DNA of 64,000 bases, taken from NCBI GenBank assembly GCA_002685255.1, contig NYWU01000003.1:175116-239115 (forward strand). The letters run 5' to 3'. Shown here one piece after another: positions 9,395 through 20,002 of this stretch. Position 1 is the stretch's first letter. Each line of letters opens with the position of its first letter. A program made the translations under genes and the position numbers. The notes beneath the pieces are model-generated. The model ran no database searches and had not been told where the DNA came from. It was given only the letters and a program-made list of their open reading frames with translations. The stretch is from Idiomarinaceae bacterium. GTDB lineage: Bacteria > Pseudomonadota > Gammaproteobacteria > Enterobacterales > Alteromonadaceae.

Positions 9395-9466
9395 TGATAT
9401 TAATTGATTTTTACCCTGTGGCACAAATTTTGCTTTAACTCGCATTATCAATAATAACTCGACGTC

Positions 9467-10363
9467 ATGTTAAATAAAGTCAATTCAAAAAACAGCGATA
9501 AATGTAGCATGCCACAAAAACTTTCGAGCTATTTGTCACGTCGCGAAGACTGGCAGAAGTCACGTTCACTTGCGGAGCGCTTACAAACAACCTTGGATGT
9601 AAGTGAATTCTTTGCACTTTTTGCCGCTCATTTGAACACCCGCATTCCAATAAAACAGATTCGCTTCGAAAGCGAGTCTTTGCATCACCATGTGCTGATA
9701 CAAGAGGGGCCCACAGCAACCGAGCATGCGGTATTAGTCTATGCTGATGACCAACTACTCGGGCAAATAACGTACACTTTTCTGCAGCCACTTTCATTTT
9801 TGCAAAAGTTACGACTCAAAAAGATGCACGCTCATCTTGTCTTTCCGCTACGGAACTTGTTGGCATTCCAACAAATGAGCCAGCTCGCCTCGCGCGACCC
9901 TTTAACTCAACTCTACAACCGTACCATCATTAAGCCCCAGCTCGCTAAACTCATTAAAAATGCGGATCAACGAATACACTCAGTGATGATGATTGACTTG
10001 GATAATTTTAAACACGTCAATGATCGCGAGGGCCATGAAGTTGGTGATGAGATCCTACAAGAAATTGCTAACATCATTGGCGAAGAAATTGATCACGATC
10101 ATGTTGCGGTTAGGTTTGGTGGGGACGAGTTTCTATTACTCTTACGTGAAACCGATCTACGCTCTGCACATGCGCTTTTTAAGCGTATGCAACAACGAAT
10201 ATGCGAACAGTCACTAATAAGCCAGTATGATATCAAGCTCAGTGCCGGCTCGGTACGCGTTCATCCATATTTCAGTGTCGAGCAGGTATTAACCCAAGTC
10301 GACGAAAATATGTATGCTGCGAAACGTGCCGGTGGCGCATGCCATATCTTTGATAGTCATTAA
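9467..10363 (+). CDS. GGDEF domain diguanylate cyclase
   Basis: 298 residues. The N-terminal half (about residues 1-140) is soluble with no recognisable sensory domain; the C-terminal half is a complete GGDEF domain beginning at DPLTQLYNR, with MIDLDNFKHVND and an intact RFGGDEF (about residue 218). It should make cyclic di-GMP from two GTP. The inhibitory RxxD site normally five residues before GGDEF is not there, suggesting no product inhibition at that site. A second ATG at 9509 gives MPQKLSS and is an alternative start; neither has a clear ribosome site. It converges on tilS with a 10-base gap. Confidence 0.9.
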   Translation: MLNKVNSKNSDKCSMPQKLSSYLSRREDWQKSRSLAERLQTTLDVSEFFALFAAHLNTRIPIKQIRFESESLHHHVLIQEGPTATEHAVLVYADDQLLGQITYTFLQPLSFLQKLRLKKMHAHLVFPLRNLLAFQQMSQLASRDPLTQLYNRTIIKPQLAKLIKNADQRIHSVMMIDLDNFKHVNDREGHEVGDEILQEIANIIGEEIDHDHVAVRFGGDEFLLLLRETDLRSAHALFKRMQQRICEQSLISQYDIKLSAGSVRVHPYFSVEQVLTQVDENMYAAKRAGGACHIFDSH

Positions 10364-10373
10364 CACGCACGTA

Positions 10374-11714
10374 TTACCCCGAGCGCTCAAAGCTGACTTT
10401 GAAGGGGGCTGGGATTGACGAATCCGTACAAGTTAGCCAGCCGCACAAAGGCAACCATAACCAATCCCCAACGAGCAATACGGGTAAATCGTCGCGTAAC
10501 CACCATGGAACGCGTGCTTGCTTCAACCACGCACGGAGTAACTTCCCACCCTGTCGACCTGGTTGGTAGAGTTTCTGTGATTTTATTGGCGTCGATAATT
10601 GTGCGACCGTGGTAAGTTCAATCGATACTTGGCTCTGCTGATCCTCAGTAAGTTGCCATTTGACGCGATCCCATGGACGAGCTAGCTGGGCACCCTGCTC
10701 ATATAACTGAGGCGATTGAGTATCGGTCTCAAACCACCACAATGCCTTGGCATATAAATAAACGCTAGCCGCGCCCAAGCGCACTTCGACTTTTGCATCG
10801 CTCGAAGCATTCAGTGCTTGTTGCTGAATTTCTTGTAGTTGGGCATGTGACGGCATGCGCTGACAATCGGTATGCCGCGTTAACCAAAAACGAATAGCAG
10901 CGCGTTGCAGCGACTCCGAGTAATCACTCAGCTGAGCCACGCTGAGTCCCGTGCCTAACCAATAGTTTTGACACCATGCCTCGTTGAGCTTGTCAGCCAA
11001 GAGTTCATCTAGCAGTGCATCCTGCTCGGCACACAGCGCCGCTGAACGCAGTACGCTGCGACCGAACTGAGGCCAGCGCTGCTCCAGCTTGGGAATCACT
11101 TCATGACGCAAGTAATTACGTTCAATCTGGGTATCATAGTTAGTATCATCTTCAATCCAGGTCAATTCGCGTTCGTGAGCGTAACTTAAAATCTCTTCTT
11201 TGCTAATATCCAGTAACGGCCTCACCAGTCGCCTTTGTCCGATGAAGGGTTGCACCTCAGCCATAGAAGCAAGACCGCGGGGTCCGCTGCCACGTTTTAA
11301 TTGCAACAAAAAGGTCTCGATTTGATCGTTGCGATGCTGACCCAATAAGATAACCGCGTTGTCATCGGTAAGCGCCGCTAAACGTTGATAACGGCGTTCA
11401 CGCCCCATCGCCTCTTTAGATACTCGCGTTTGCTGTTCAAACACTAAGTCTTCAAAGTGGCTCGTCATGCCGTAATCGTCGACACTTTGCTTAATGGTCT
11501 GTGCCCATAACGGGGAGTCGGGATGAAAATGATGATCGAGATGGATAGCAAGATAGGCGTATAGCGGGTTTTCTTGCCGGAAGCGGTTTAAACAATCAAG
11601 TATAGTTTGAGAATCTGCGCCACCACCCAAGGCAACAACGAGTTGTTGCCCGGGCACTAATTCTAGGCGCTGTAAACTGTGCTGAAATTTAGAATACAGC
11701 GTTTTGGTGTTCAT
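10374..11714 (-). CDS. tilS: tRNA(Ile)-lysidine synthase
   Basis: 446 residues, the size of enterobacterial TilS with its extra C-terminal domains. It attaches lysine to C34 of the CAU-anticodon tRNA-Ile so that it reads AUA. The N-terminal PP-loop is present but unusual: ALGGGADS in place of the usual SGGxDS, and HRNDQIETFLLQLKRG where HxDDQxET is normal. The rest follows the family (GPRGLASM, RNYLRHEVIP). It follows accA by 9 bases on the same strand, the dnaE-accA-tilS order known from E. coli (where ldcC and yaeR intervene). As the gene is normally essential, it is presumably functional in spite of the substitutions. Confidence 0.9.
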   Translation of the reverse strand: MNTKTLYSKFQHSLQRLELVPGQQLVVALGGGADSQTILDCLNRFRQENPLYAYLAIHLDHHFHPDSPLWAQTIKQSVDDYGMTSHFEDLVFEQQTRVSKEAMGRERRYQRLAALTDDNAVILLGQHRNDQIETFLLQLKRGSGPRGLASMAEVQPFIGQRRLVRPLLDISKEEILSYAHERELTWIEDDTNYDTQIERNYLRHEVIPKLEQRWPQFGRSVLRSAALCAEQDALLDELLADKLNEAWCQNYWLGTGLSVAQLSDYSESLQRAAIRFWLTRHTDCQRMPSHAQLQEIQQQALNASSDAKVEVRLGAASVYLYAKALWWFETDTQSPQLYEQGAQLARPWDRVKWQLTEDQQSQVSIELTTVAQLSTPIKSQKLYQPGRQGGKLLRAWLKQARVPWWLRDDLPVLLVGDWLWLPLCGWLTCTDSSIPAPFKVSFERSG

Positions 11715-11723
11715 AGTCGGCTA

Positions 11724-12680
11724 TTAGCAATAACCGAAGGACATCAACTTCTGATAGCGCTGATCGAGCAGTTGCTCTTTATCAAGGCCAATCAGCTCGC
11801 CTAAGTCAGCGTTTAATTGAGCTTTTAAGCGACTCGCCATTTCATCCATATTGCGATGTGCACCACCTAGCGGCTCTGGAATAATCGTGTCGATCAACCC
11901 CAGTGCTTTACTCTTGTCCGCAGTAACACCCATTGCTTCGGCCGCTAACGGAGCTTTCGAGGCACTTTTCCAAAGAATCGACGCACAGCCTTCTGGCGAG
12001 ATAACTGAATACGTGCTGTATTGCAGCATATTAACGCGGTCGCCTACGCCAATCGCTAAAGCACCACCGGAGCCACCTTCGCCAATTACGGTACAAACGA
12101 TAGGTACAGTAAGACGCGCCATGACTTTCAGGTTACGCGCAATCGCTTCACTCTGGCCACGTTCTTCAGCACCAATACCTGGATAAGCACCCGGTGTATC
12201 GATGAAGGTAATAATTGGCATATTAAAACGTTCGGCGGTTTCCATTAAGCGTAATGCTTTACGATAGCCTTCAGGCTTGGGCATGCCAAAGTTGCGACGA
12301 ATTTTGTCTTTCGTCTCGCGTCCTTTTTGTTGACCAATGACCATCACAGGCTTGCCATCAAGACGCGCCACGCCACCGATAATCGCTTCGTCATTAGCGT
12401 AAGCACGGTCACCAGCCATTTCATCAAACTCAGTAAAAATGCGCTTGATGTAATCGAGGGTATAAGGGCGCAGTGGATGACGCGCTAATTGAGCAACCTG
12501 CCATGCACCTAACTCCGAGAAAATTTTCTCGGTCAGCTCTTTACTTTTCTGTTTAAGCCGTTTGAGCTCTTCTTCGATGTTTATATCAAGCTCACCACGT
12601 TCGCCAACATTCTTTAATTCTTCAATTTGGGCTTCGAGTTCGGCTATCGGTTGTTCAAAATCCAAAAAGTTTAGGCTCAT
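11724..12680 (-). CDS. accA: Acetyl-CoA carboxylase carboxyltransferase subunit alpha
   Basis: 318 residues, nearly identical in length to E. coli AccA (319). It is the alpha half of the carboxyltransferase that moves CO2 from carboxybiotin to acetyl-CoA, making malonyl-CoA for fatty acid synthesis. Visible signatures are MNLNF-like N-terminus ([16 protein letters not shown]), the helical region up to residue 60, [34 protein letters not shown] and [15 protein letters not shown]. It lies 15 bases downstream of dnaE and 9 bases upstream of tilS on the same strand, so all three can be one transcript. Confidence 0.97.
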   Translation of the reverse strand: MSLNFLDFEQPIAELEAQIEELKNVGERGELDINIEEELKRLKQKSKELTEKIFSELGAWQVAQLARHPLRPYTLDYIKRIFTEFDEMAGDRAYANDEAIIGGVARLDGKPVMVIGQQKGRETKDKIRRNFGMPKPEGYRKALRLMETAERFNMPIITFIDTPGAYPGIGAEERGQSEAIARNLKVMARLTVPIVCTVIGEGGSGGALAIGVGDRVNMLQYSTYSVISPEGCASILWKSASKAPLAAEAMGVTADKSKALGLIDTIIPEPLGGAHRNMDEMASRLKAQLNADLGELIGLDKEQLLDQRYQKLMSFGYC

Positions 12681-12695
12681 TATTTAATGTTTCCT

Positions 12696-15600
12696 CTAAA
12701 ACTCGAGCGTGACCCACTGTTCACCCAGTAGATCCTGTAAATGATGTATTAGTTCGTCAGTTGGCTCAACATACCATTGAGCTCCAACGTTCATCGAGGC
12801 CAACGCGCGTTCACCTCGGTAATGAATTTTTACTGGGCAGGTGCCTTGTGCAAAGGGTCGCATTGTCTCAGCAAGACGCTTAGTCAGACCCTTTTCAATC
12901 TGTTCACCGGTCACCGTGATGGCCAGATGTTTAACAAAACTGGCACGTGCCTGTTCAATTGTCATTACTTCTCTAGCGACCATTCTATTACTGCCAGAGA
13001 AGTTATCAAATCGTACCTCACCTTTTGCCCACAAAATTCTGTCTTTTTCGAGCACGTGTTGGTAACTTTCGTATTCATTACTATACAGCATCACGTCCAT
13101 ACGTGCGCTTTTATCGTCTAGCGTAACAATGGCAAATCGCTGTCCACGTTTATTGGTAATCACACGGACATCAATCACCAGTCCCGCTACACCTACATAT
13201 TCATTCTTGCGAGTTTCATTGACGTTTGCCAGTGCGCCTACGACATAGTGCTGCAACTCTTCTCGAAAGCGGTTGATGGGATGACCAGTAAGATACAATC
13301 CCAATGTCTCACGCTCACCTTCTAGCCAAACGGCCTCTGGCCATGGTCGTACTTTCTCAAACTCGTGTTCGACTGCATCAGGTTCCGTCGTTAATACACC
13401 GAACATGTCGGCTTGCCCAATACTCTCCGCTTGGCGGTGCTGCACTGCTTGACGCATCGCTTTCTCTAGCGAAGCCATCAAACTTGCTCGGTGCGGACCT
13501 AAGTTATCCATTGCACCCGCACGAATTAAACGCTCAAGGACACGCTTGTTCAGTTTCTTTAAATCAACTCGACAGCAAAAATCAAACAAGTCGGTAAATG
13601 GACCGCCTTCGTTACGCGCTTCTAAAATCGCCTCAATGGGTGCCTCACCCACACCTTTAATAGCCCCAATACCATAGACTACGCGTTGTTCGTCATCCAC
13701 CGTAAATTTATACACGCCTTTGTTGACGTCCGGAGGAAGCAGCACTAAGCCCATGCGTTCGCATTCATCCGCTAAGGTGACAATTTTATCGGTGTTATCC
13801 ATGTCAGCCGACATGACCGCCGCCATGAATTCAGCAGGATAGTGCGTTTTCATCCATAAGGTTTGGTAAGAGACTAGCGCATATGCGGCCGAGTGAGACT
13901 TGTTGAAACCGTAGCCCGCAAACTTCTCTACCAAGTCGAAGATTTTCATCGCCAACTCGGGATCGATGTTGTTGTTATGCGCCCCCTCGCGGAATACTTC
14001 CCGTTGTTTCGCCATCTCCTCGGGTTTCTTCTTACCCATGGCTCGACGCAACAAATCCGCACCACCAAGCGAGTAGCCCGCCATTACTTGGGCCACCTGC
14101 ATGACTTGCTCTTGGTACAAAATAACACCATAAGTTGGCTCGAGTATGGGCTCAAGACACTCGTGTTGATAAGTTGCATCAGGATAGGACACTTCTTCTC
14201 GACCATGTTTACGATCGATGAAGTTATCGACCATACCTGATTCAAGTGGCCCGGGTCGGAACAGCGCCACCAATGCGATAATGTCTTCGAAGCTATCCGG
14301 TAACAGCCGTAAAATCAGCTTCTTCATACCCGCCGATTCAAGCTGGAAAACTGCCGTTGTTTCGGCGCGTTTCAGCACATCAAAACATTTTTTATCAGTC
14401 AGACTGATTGCATTGATATCGATGAGCGGCTCGCCCGCCTCTTTTTTACGCGCATTCACCATATCCAATGCCCACTGGATAATGGTCAAAGTCCGCAAAC
14501 CGAGGAAATCGAACTTCACCAGACCTGCCGACTCTACGTCGTTTTTATCAAACTGGGTAACCGGGTTTTTACCCTCGTCATCACAGTACAATGCGGCAAA
14601 ATCAGTAATAGTCGTCGGCGAAATCACCACGCCGCCGGCGTGTTTACCTGCGTTACGTGTCACACCTTCGAGGATACGGGCAAAATCGATCAGTTCTTTG
14701 ACTTCTTCGTCGGCATCATAGCGTTCGCCCAATTCGGGAACTTGCTCGAATGCTTTTGCCAACGTCATGCCGGGATCGCCGGGCACCAGTTTAGAGATGC
14801 CATCAACAAAGCCATAAGGGTGACCCAGCACACGCCCTACATCTCGAATCGAGGCTTTAGCAGCCATCGTACCGAACGTAATGATCTGTGATACCGCGTC
14901 GCGTCCATACAGCTCTGCGACGTGATCAATCACTTCGTCGCGTCGATCCATACAGAAATCGACATCAAAATCGGGCATCGAAACACGTTCTGGGTTTAAG
15001 AAACGTTCAAATAGTAAATCAAATTCGAGCGGATCGAGATCGGTGATTTTTAACGCATAAGCGACCAGAGAGCCTGCACCTGACCCACGACCTGGGCCCA
15101 CAGGAATATTGTTATCTTTACTCCACTGGATGAATTCCATGACGATCAAGAAGTAGCCAGGAAATCCCATCTGGTTAATTACATCCAGTTCGGTTTGCAG
15201 GCGCTCATCGTACGGGGGTCGTTTCGCTTTTCGTTCCGTCTCGTCAGGGAATAAAAACTCTAGTCGCTCTTCCAAGCCTTCCCGCGAAACCTTTACGAGA
15301 TAGTCACCTTCCGTTAAGTTCCCAGTCGGGAACGCGGGCAGAAAGTACTCACCTAAACGAATGGTGACATTACAGCGTTTAGCTATCTCAACGGTGTTCT
15401 CTAATGCCTCGGGTATATCCGCAAACAATGCTTGCATCTCTTCGGCACTGCGCAAGTATTGTTGTGGAGAATACTTTTTCGGACGCCGCTTATCACCCAG
15501 TTGATAGCCATCATGAATAGCGACGCGAATTTCATGTGCTTCGAAGTTTTCTTCTTCGAGGAACACCACTTCGTTCGTCGCGACCACAGGCAGATCATGC

Positions 15601-16175
15601 TCAGCCGCAAGTTGAACCGCACTATGCAAATAAGCTTCTTCTTCAGCGCGGCCTGTACGAATGAGTTCAAGATAAAAGCGATCTGGAAAGTGTTGCTTAT
15701 AAAACGCGAGGCTCTCTTGCAAAGGTTCGTGATGGCCTTTCAACAAAGCGCACCCTACATCGCCTTCGCGCGCACCAGAGAGCAGGATAATGCCTTCGTT
15801 ATGCTGCGCCAGCCAAGCTTTATCAATCACCGGCTTGCCTTGCACATGGCCGCGTAAATACGCTTTAGAGATCAGCTGTATGATTTGCTGATAGCCCTCG
15901 TTATTCATCGCCAATGCGGTCAGGCGAAAAATCTCACCTTCGGGGTAATCTCCCCATACCCACAAGTCAGCGCCAATAAGCGGTTTGAGTCCTTTGCTGT
16001 GAGCAGCACCATAATATTGCACCAGACCACAAAAGTTCATTTGATCGGTGAGCGCCATAGCGGGCATATTCATGTCCGCCACGCGCTGACAAATGGGCTT
16101 CACTTTTGTAAGCCCATCCACCATCGAAAAATCACTGTGAATTCTTAAATGAACAAAAGAAGTATCTGCTGCCAT
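12696..16175 (-). CDS. dnaE: DNA polymerase III subunit alpha
   Basis: 1159 residues, E. coli size (1160). Catalytic polymerase of the replicase holoenzyme. Order of domains: N-terminal PHP domain starting [16 protein letters not shown]; the palm with the catalytic aspartates in [15 protein letters not shown]; fingers with [13 protein letters not shown]; a tandem HhH region; an OB fold ([16 protein letters not shown]); and the C-terminal tau-binding region. It pairs with epsilon (dnaQ at 21.6-22.3 kb here) for proofreading. First gene of the dnaE-accA-tilS unit; 75 bases separate it from ndh upstream. Confidence 0.98.
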   Translation of the reverse strand: MAADTSFVHLRIHSDFSMVDGLTKVKPICQRVADMNMPAMALTDQMNFCGLVQYYGAAHSKGLKPLIGADLWVWGDYPEGEIFRLTALAMNNEGYQQIIQLISKAYLRGHVQGKPVIDKAWLAQHNEGIILLSGAREGDVGCALLKGHHEPLQESLAFYKQHFPDRFYLELIRTGRAEEEAYLHSAVQLAAEHDLPVVATNEVVFLEEENFEAHEIRVAIHDGYQLGDKRRPKKYSPQQYLRSAEEMQALFADIPEALENTVEIAKRCNVTIRLGEYFLPAFPTGNLTEGDYLVKVSREGLEERLEFLFPDETERKAKRPPYDERLQTELDVINQMGFPGYFLIVMEFIQWSKDNNIPVGPGRGSGAGSLVAYALKITDLDPLEFDLLFERFLNPERVSMPDFDVDFCMDRRDEVIDHVAELYGRDAVSQIITFGTMAAKASIRDVGRVLGHPYGFVDGISKLVPGDPGMTLAKAFEQVPELGERYDADEEVKELIDFARILEGVTRNAGKHAGGVVISPTTITDFAALYCDDEGKNPVTQFDKNDVESAGLVKFDFLGLRTLTIIQWALDMVNARKKEAGEPLIDINAISLTDKKCFDVLKRAETTAVFQLESAGMKKLILRLLPDSFEDIIALVALFRPGPLESGMVDNFIDRKHGREEVSYPDATYQHECLEPILEPTYGVILYQEQVMQVAQVMAGYSLGGADLLRRAMGKKKPEEMAKQREVFREGAHNNNIDPELAMKIFDLVEKFAGYGFNKSHSAAYALVSYQTLWMKTHYPAEFMAAVMSADMDNTDKIVTLADECERMGLVLLPPDVNKGVYKFTVDDEQRVVYGIGAIKGVGEAPIEAILEARNEGGPFTDLFDFCCRVDLKKLNKRVLERLIRAGAMDNLGPHRASLMASLEKAMRQAVQHRQAESIGQADMFGVLTTEPDAVEHEFEKVRPWPEAVWLEGERETLGLYLTGHPINRFREELQHYVVGALANVNETRKNEYVGVAGLVIDVRVITNKRGQRFAIVTLDDKSARMDVMLYSNEYESYQHVLEKDRILWAKGEVRFDNFSGSNRMVAREVMTIEQARASFVKHLAITVTGEQIEKGLTKRLAETMRPFAQGTCPVKIHYRGERALASMNVGAQWYVEPTDELIHHLQDLLGEQWVTLEF

Positions 16176-16250
16176 TAAAAGCCTAATTGGTAAACTGCGT
16201 ACTGAACATTAAGGCAATATTCTGCCTTATCGCGCTATTCAAGTACATGC

Positions 16251-17543
16251 TTAGTGCAGTTTTAAACGGGGTTTAACCGCGTGGTTTAGCTTATCTACAG
16301 CGATTACAAGCAGCATCTTCCACCAGCCATGCAACGCACGTTGGTGCATACGATATAAGCTTGCATACGCATAACGCGCCAACGTGCCCTCGATAGACAT
16401 TGATAGGCTCTTGCTCTGCATTAAGTTCCCCACTGCCGAGAAGCGACTGAGCGACACCAACGAGCCACGATCTTTGTACTTAAATGCTTTAGGTGTTTTA
16501 CCTTTTTGCATGCGACGAATATTTTTATAAAGGCAATCAGCCATTTGATGAGCTGACTGTGCACGCGGTGGCACAAAGCGGTTTTCATCAATGGCACAAG
16601 CGGCACAATCGCCAATCGCATAAATCGAATCTGCGCCTTTTGCTTGTAAAAACGAATCAACTTCGATCTGATTATTTTTCCGCGTCGGTAGACCGAGTTC
16701 CGCTAGGAAGTCAGGCGCCCGAACGCCGGCTGCCCATACCATTAGATCGCCTTTGATACTTTGTCCATCATTGAGCACCAACTGACCTTTTTGAGCTTCT
16801 TTAGCGGGATTACCAAGCAACACCTTTACGCCTAATTTGTTAAGCTTTTTGTGCACCGATTGTGATAAGCGCTCTGGCAATGCCGGTAACAAGCGTTTAC
16901 CTGCTTCAACTAACGTGATATTGAGCCTATCGCGAGTTAGATGACCCAAGCCGTAAATTGATAGTAGAGATACGGAGTGAACCAATTCGGCAGCGAGTTC
17001 AACACCGGTCGCACCGCCGCCTACAATAGCGACGTCTAAAGTGACATCATGGCCATCTTCGAGTGCCTGGTTAACACGTAAAAATTCGTTCAAAAGGTGA
17101 TGGTGAAAAGCATCGGCTTGCGCCGTTGAATCGAGGAAATAGCAATGGTCAGCGACACCTGGCGTACCAAAATCAGCAGTGACGCTTCCAACGGATAGAA
17201 TGAGCTTGTCATAGGTTAACGTGCGCGGTGCAAGCACTTCTTCACCTTCTTCCTCTATCGCCGCTAAGGTGATTGTTTTACTGTCTTTATCAACGGCTTC
17301 CAGTGTGCCTACAATGAATCGAAAGTCGGAACGAGCTCCTTGGCCTCGGTAATCAAGCTCCGCGAGTCTCGAATCGAGGGCGCCCGAAGCCACTTCATGC
17401 AGTAACGGTTTCCAAACGTGCGTGCTATTTCGGTCAACTAATAACACCTCGGCCTTACCTGAGCGCCCCAAACTTCTTCCTAATTGAGTCGCTAACTCTA
17501 AACCACCTGCACCGCCTCCAACCACGACAATCTTTTCTGTCAT
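16251..17543 (-). CDS. ndh: NAD(P)/FAD-dependent oxidoreductase, type II NADH dehydrogenase
   Basis: 430 residues from the chosen ATG at 17543, which has AAGGAAA about 10 bases upstream and gives the standard start MTEKIVVVGGGAGGLE; an upstream ATG at 17564 would add 7 residues. Two Rossmann motifs are visible, the FAD one at the N-terminus and the NADH one at VAIVGGGATGVELAAE, plus the FAD-binding YAIGDCAAC. NDH-2 passes electrons from NADH to quinone at the inner membrane surface without pumping protons. The C-terminus (RMHQRALHGWWKML) contains the amphipathic region used for membrane attachment. Monocistronic by context, with a terminator just upstream. Confidence 0.93.
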   Translation of the reverse strand: MTEKIVVVGGGAGGLELATQLGRSLGRSGKAEVLLVDRNSTHVWKPLLHEVASGALDSRLAELDYRGQGARSDFRFIVGTLEAVDKDSKTITLAAIEEEGEEVLAPRTLTYDKLILSVGSVTADFGTPGVADHCYFLDSTAQADAFHHHLLNEFLRVNQALEDGHDVTLDVAIVGGGATGVELAAELVHSVSLLSIYGLGHLTRDRLNITLVEAGKRLLPALPERLSQSVHKKLNKLGVKVLLGNPAKEAQKGQLVLNDGQSIKGDLMVWAAGVRAPDFLAELGLPTRKNNQIEVDSFLQAKGADSIYAIGDCAACAIDENRFVPPRAQSAHQMADCLYKNIRRMQKGKTPKAFKYKDRGSLVSLSRFSAVGNLMQSKSLSMSIEGTLARYAYASLYRMHQRALHGWWKMLLVIAVDKLNHAVKPRLKLH

Positions 17544-17571
17544 TGCTTGTAATTTCCTTGCCAATAAATGA

Positions 17572-17606
17572 AAAAGCCACCAGCGATCATAACGCCAGTG
17601 GCTTTT
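17572..17606 (-). terminator. Rho-independent terminator after the M3 oligopeptidase gene
   Basis: Inverted repeat AAAAGCCAC / GTGGCTTTT with additional internal pairing (CG / CG), ending in a T run on the minus strand. It lies 37 bases after the M3 peptidase stop and just before the ndh leader, separating the two genes. Confidence 0.8.
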
Positions 17607-17642
17607 ATTTACAGCAATATATTACAGATTTACTAAATGTTT

Positions 17643-19832
17643 TTAGTCAACTTTTGGTTCCGTCAAACCACGACGCTCAAGCAATGCTTCAACGGTCGGT
17701 TTTTGACCGCGCCAATCGATGTATTGCTGCATCGGATCTTTGCTGCTGCCTTGCGATAAGATATCACGACGGAATGCTTGACCATTTTCTAACGTCAAAC
17801 CACCGTTCTGATTCATATACTTAAACGCGTCTGCCGCAAGCACCTCACTCCACATATAAGCGTAGTAGCCTGCAGAGTAGCCACCCGCAAAGACGTGTGC
17901 GAAATAAGTCGAACGATAACGTGGCGGTACCGCTTCAACTGCTACACCATTTTCTTCGAGGGCTTTTTGCTCGAACTCACCCACATCACCGATATCTTCG
18001 CCAGCGGGTACGGTGTGATATTCCAGATCAAGCAATGCCGCTGCAACGTACTCTAAGGTGTCGAAGCCTTGGTTGAAGTTACGTGCCGCAAGTACTTTAT
18101 CAAGCAACTCTTGTGGGATTTGTTCACCCGTTTTGTAGTGTTTCGCGTAGTTAGCGATCACTTTCGGGTTCAAAGTCCAGTCCTCTTGGAACGTTGATGG
18201 AAACTCGACATAGTCACGAGGAACGCTCGTACCTGCTTGTGATGGATATTTCACATCAGAGAACATGCCGTGCAATGCGTGACCCATTTCGTGGAACATC
18301 GTTGACACTTCATCAAAGCTTAGCAAGGTGGGTTCACCTTCAGGTGCTTTGGTAATGTTCATGTTGTTCAAGATAACGGGTTTTTGATTAAGTAGTTCTG
18401 ATTGACTGCGGAACGAGCTCATCCAAGCACCACCGCGCTTGCTGTCGCGTGCATAGTAATCAGCGTAGAACAATCCAATGCTTGAACCATCTACGTCGAA
18501 TACTTCATAGACTTCAACGTCTGGGTGATAAACAGGGATATCGTTGCGCTCTTCAAATGTAATGCCGAACAACTGATTCATTGCATAGAACACACCGTCT
18601 TTTAATACACGGTTGAATTCAAAGTATTGTTTCACTTGGTCGCCATCAATTGCGTACTTAGCTTCGCGTACTTTCTCGGCGTAATAGAACCAATCCCAAG
18701 GCTTCAATTCGAAGTCTTTACCGTCCGCGTCGATGGCTGCTTGAATTTCTTGTGCTTCGCGTTCAACGTTAGAAACCACCGCGGGCACCAGGTCACGCAA
18801 CATGTTTTGCGCGGCTTCTGGGTTACCTGCCATGTTAGTCTCTAAGGTGTAGTCACCCCAGCTATCATAGCCCAGTAAGTCGGCTTTCTGTGCACGCAGC
18901 TCAACAAGCTTCTTAACGAGAGGACGTTGGTCCGTTTCGGTATTCCCCGTACCACGATTAGCTGATGCTTCCCAAACGCGTTGGCGTAACTCACGGTTCT
19001 CAAGCTCTGCAAGAATCGACTGGCGCGTTGTATTCGTCAGCACGATCGCGTACTCACCTTTATGATCACGACTTTCAGCAGCGCTTGCTAATGAACGAAT
19101 ACGACTTTCACTCAAGCCCGCTAATTCGGCTTCATCCTGAACGTAAATAACGTTCTCTTGCGTTAAATTCATCAAGTTGTTGCGAAACTCAGTGGTCAGG
19201 CTCGACAACTGCTCGTTGATATCACGGATTTTTTGCTTATCCGCATCGCTTAACTGTGCACCTGAACGTACAAAGCTTTTGTAGGTATCTTCAAGCAAAC
19301 GCAAAGAAGCCGTATCGAGATCCAGTGACTCACGCTTGTCATACAATGCTTTGATACGCGCAAATAAGTCCGCGTTGAGCGAGATGTTATCGCTATGCGC
19401 TGACATTTTCGGTGCTAATTTAACCTGCAAGTCACGAATTTGATCGTCGCTGTTCGAAGATGAAAGATTATAAAACACAGCGCTGACACGATTCAGGATC
19501 TGACCTGATTTTTCCATCGCAACAATGGTGTTCTCGAAGGTAGGCGCTTCTGAGTTTGAAGCGATTGCTTCAATCTCTTCCATGTGCTCTTTCATTCCAC
19601 GCTCAAATGCAGGCTCAAAATGTTCGAATTTGATCGCATCGAAATCAGGTGCCTGATACTGCAGTGGGCTAGGTTCAAAAAATGGGTTTTGTTGAGCAAC
19701 GTCTTTACTCGCTTGTTCCGCTTGTGCGGTTTCAGCTTGTTGTGAAGTCTGCTGGTTCTGTTGTTCAGCATCGCTACATGCGGCGAGCGATAGCGCTGTA
19801 CCAATAGCAACGGCTACGAGCGTTTTACGCAT
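17643..19832 (-). CDS. M3 family metallopeptidase (Dcp/OpdA-like oligopeptidase), lipoprotein
   Basis: 729 residues. The N-terminus is a lipoprotein signal (LSLAAC, Cys19) followed by a Gln/Glu-rich linker of about 35 residues before the catalytic domain starts at NPFFEPSPLQY. The zinc motif is HEMGH at about residue 512, in the M3 context FHEMGHALHGMFSD, and C-terminal M3 signatures FAGGYSAGYYAYMWSEVLAADAF are present. It cleaves oligopeptides; as a lipoprotein it would act in the periplasm or on the outer membrane, unlike the soluble E. coli OpdA. Monocistronic, with its own terminator at 17572-17606. Confidence 0.93.
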   Translation of the reverse strand: MRKTLVAVAIGTALSLAACSDAEQQNQQTSQQAETAQAEQASKDVAQQNPFFEPSPLQYQAPDFDAIKFEHFEPAFERGMKEHMEEIEAIASNSEAPTFENTIVAMEKSGQILNRVSAVFYNLSSSNSDDQIRDLQVKLAPKMSAHSDNISLNADLFARIKALYDKRESLDLDTASLRLLEDTYKSFVRSGAQLSDADKQKIRDINEQLSSLTTEFRNNLMNLTQENVIYVQDEAELAGLSESRIRSLASAAESRDHKGEYAIVLTNTTRQSILAELENRELRQRVWEASANRGTGNTETDQRPLVKKLVELRAQKADLLGYDSWGDYTLETNMAGNPEAAQNMLRDLVPAVVSNVEREAQEIQAAIDADGKDFELKPWDWFYYAEKVREAKYAIDGDQVKQYFEFNRVLKDGVFYAMNQLFGITFEERNDIPVYHPDVEVYEVFDVDGSSIGLFYADYYARDSKRGGAWMSSFRSQSELLNQKPVILNNMNITKAPEGEPTLLSFDEVSTMFHEMGHALHGMFSDVKYPSQAGTSVPRDYVEFPSTFQEDWTLNPKVIANYAKHYKTGEQIPQELLDKVLAARNFNQGFDTLEYVAAALLDLEYHTVPAGEDIGDVGEFEQKALEENGVAVEAVPPRYRSTYFAHVFAGGYSAGYYAYMWSEVLAADAFKYMNQNGGLTLENGQAFRRDILSQGSSKDPMQQYIDWRGQKPTVEALLERRGLTEPKVD

Positions 19833-19963
19833 AGTTATCTCCTAACTTGTTATTGTGTAGTCATAATGCGTTTACTTTATGGTTATATTGTAACAGGGGC
19901 AAGTGTCTAACGCTCAAACGGCGTTTTTTTTCGATTAGCGCAGGGAAGGCATGAATTACAGGC

Positions 19964-19989
19964 AAAAAAAAAGCCCCAAATGGGACTTT
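19964..19989 (-). terminator. Terminator of the tRNA-Asp operon
   Basis: On the minus strand AGTCCC-ATTT-GGGGCT followed by nine T residues, starting 14 bases after the CCA end of the downstream tRNA gene. One G-T pair in the stem. Classic intrinsic terminator. Confidence 0.88.
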
Positions 19990-20002
19990 AATTTTTGAGA
20001 AG

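Noticed and set aside
14218-14721. 167-codon frame antisense to dnaE
   Set aside because: Lies wholly inside a conserved polymerase gene on the other strand and has no recognisable domain.
16211-16228. Six-pair hairpin AAGGCA/TGCCTT upstream of dnaE
   Set aside because: Short stem without U tract or conserved position; could arise by chance.
19909-19929. AACGC/GCGTT stem followed by a long T run on the plus strand
   Set aside because: Only five pairs and no plus-strand gene to terminate.
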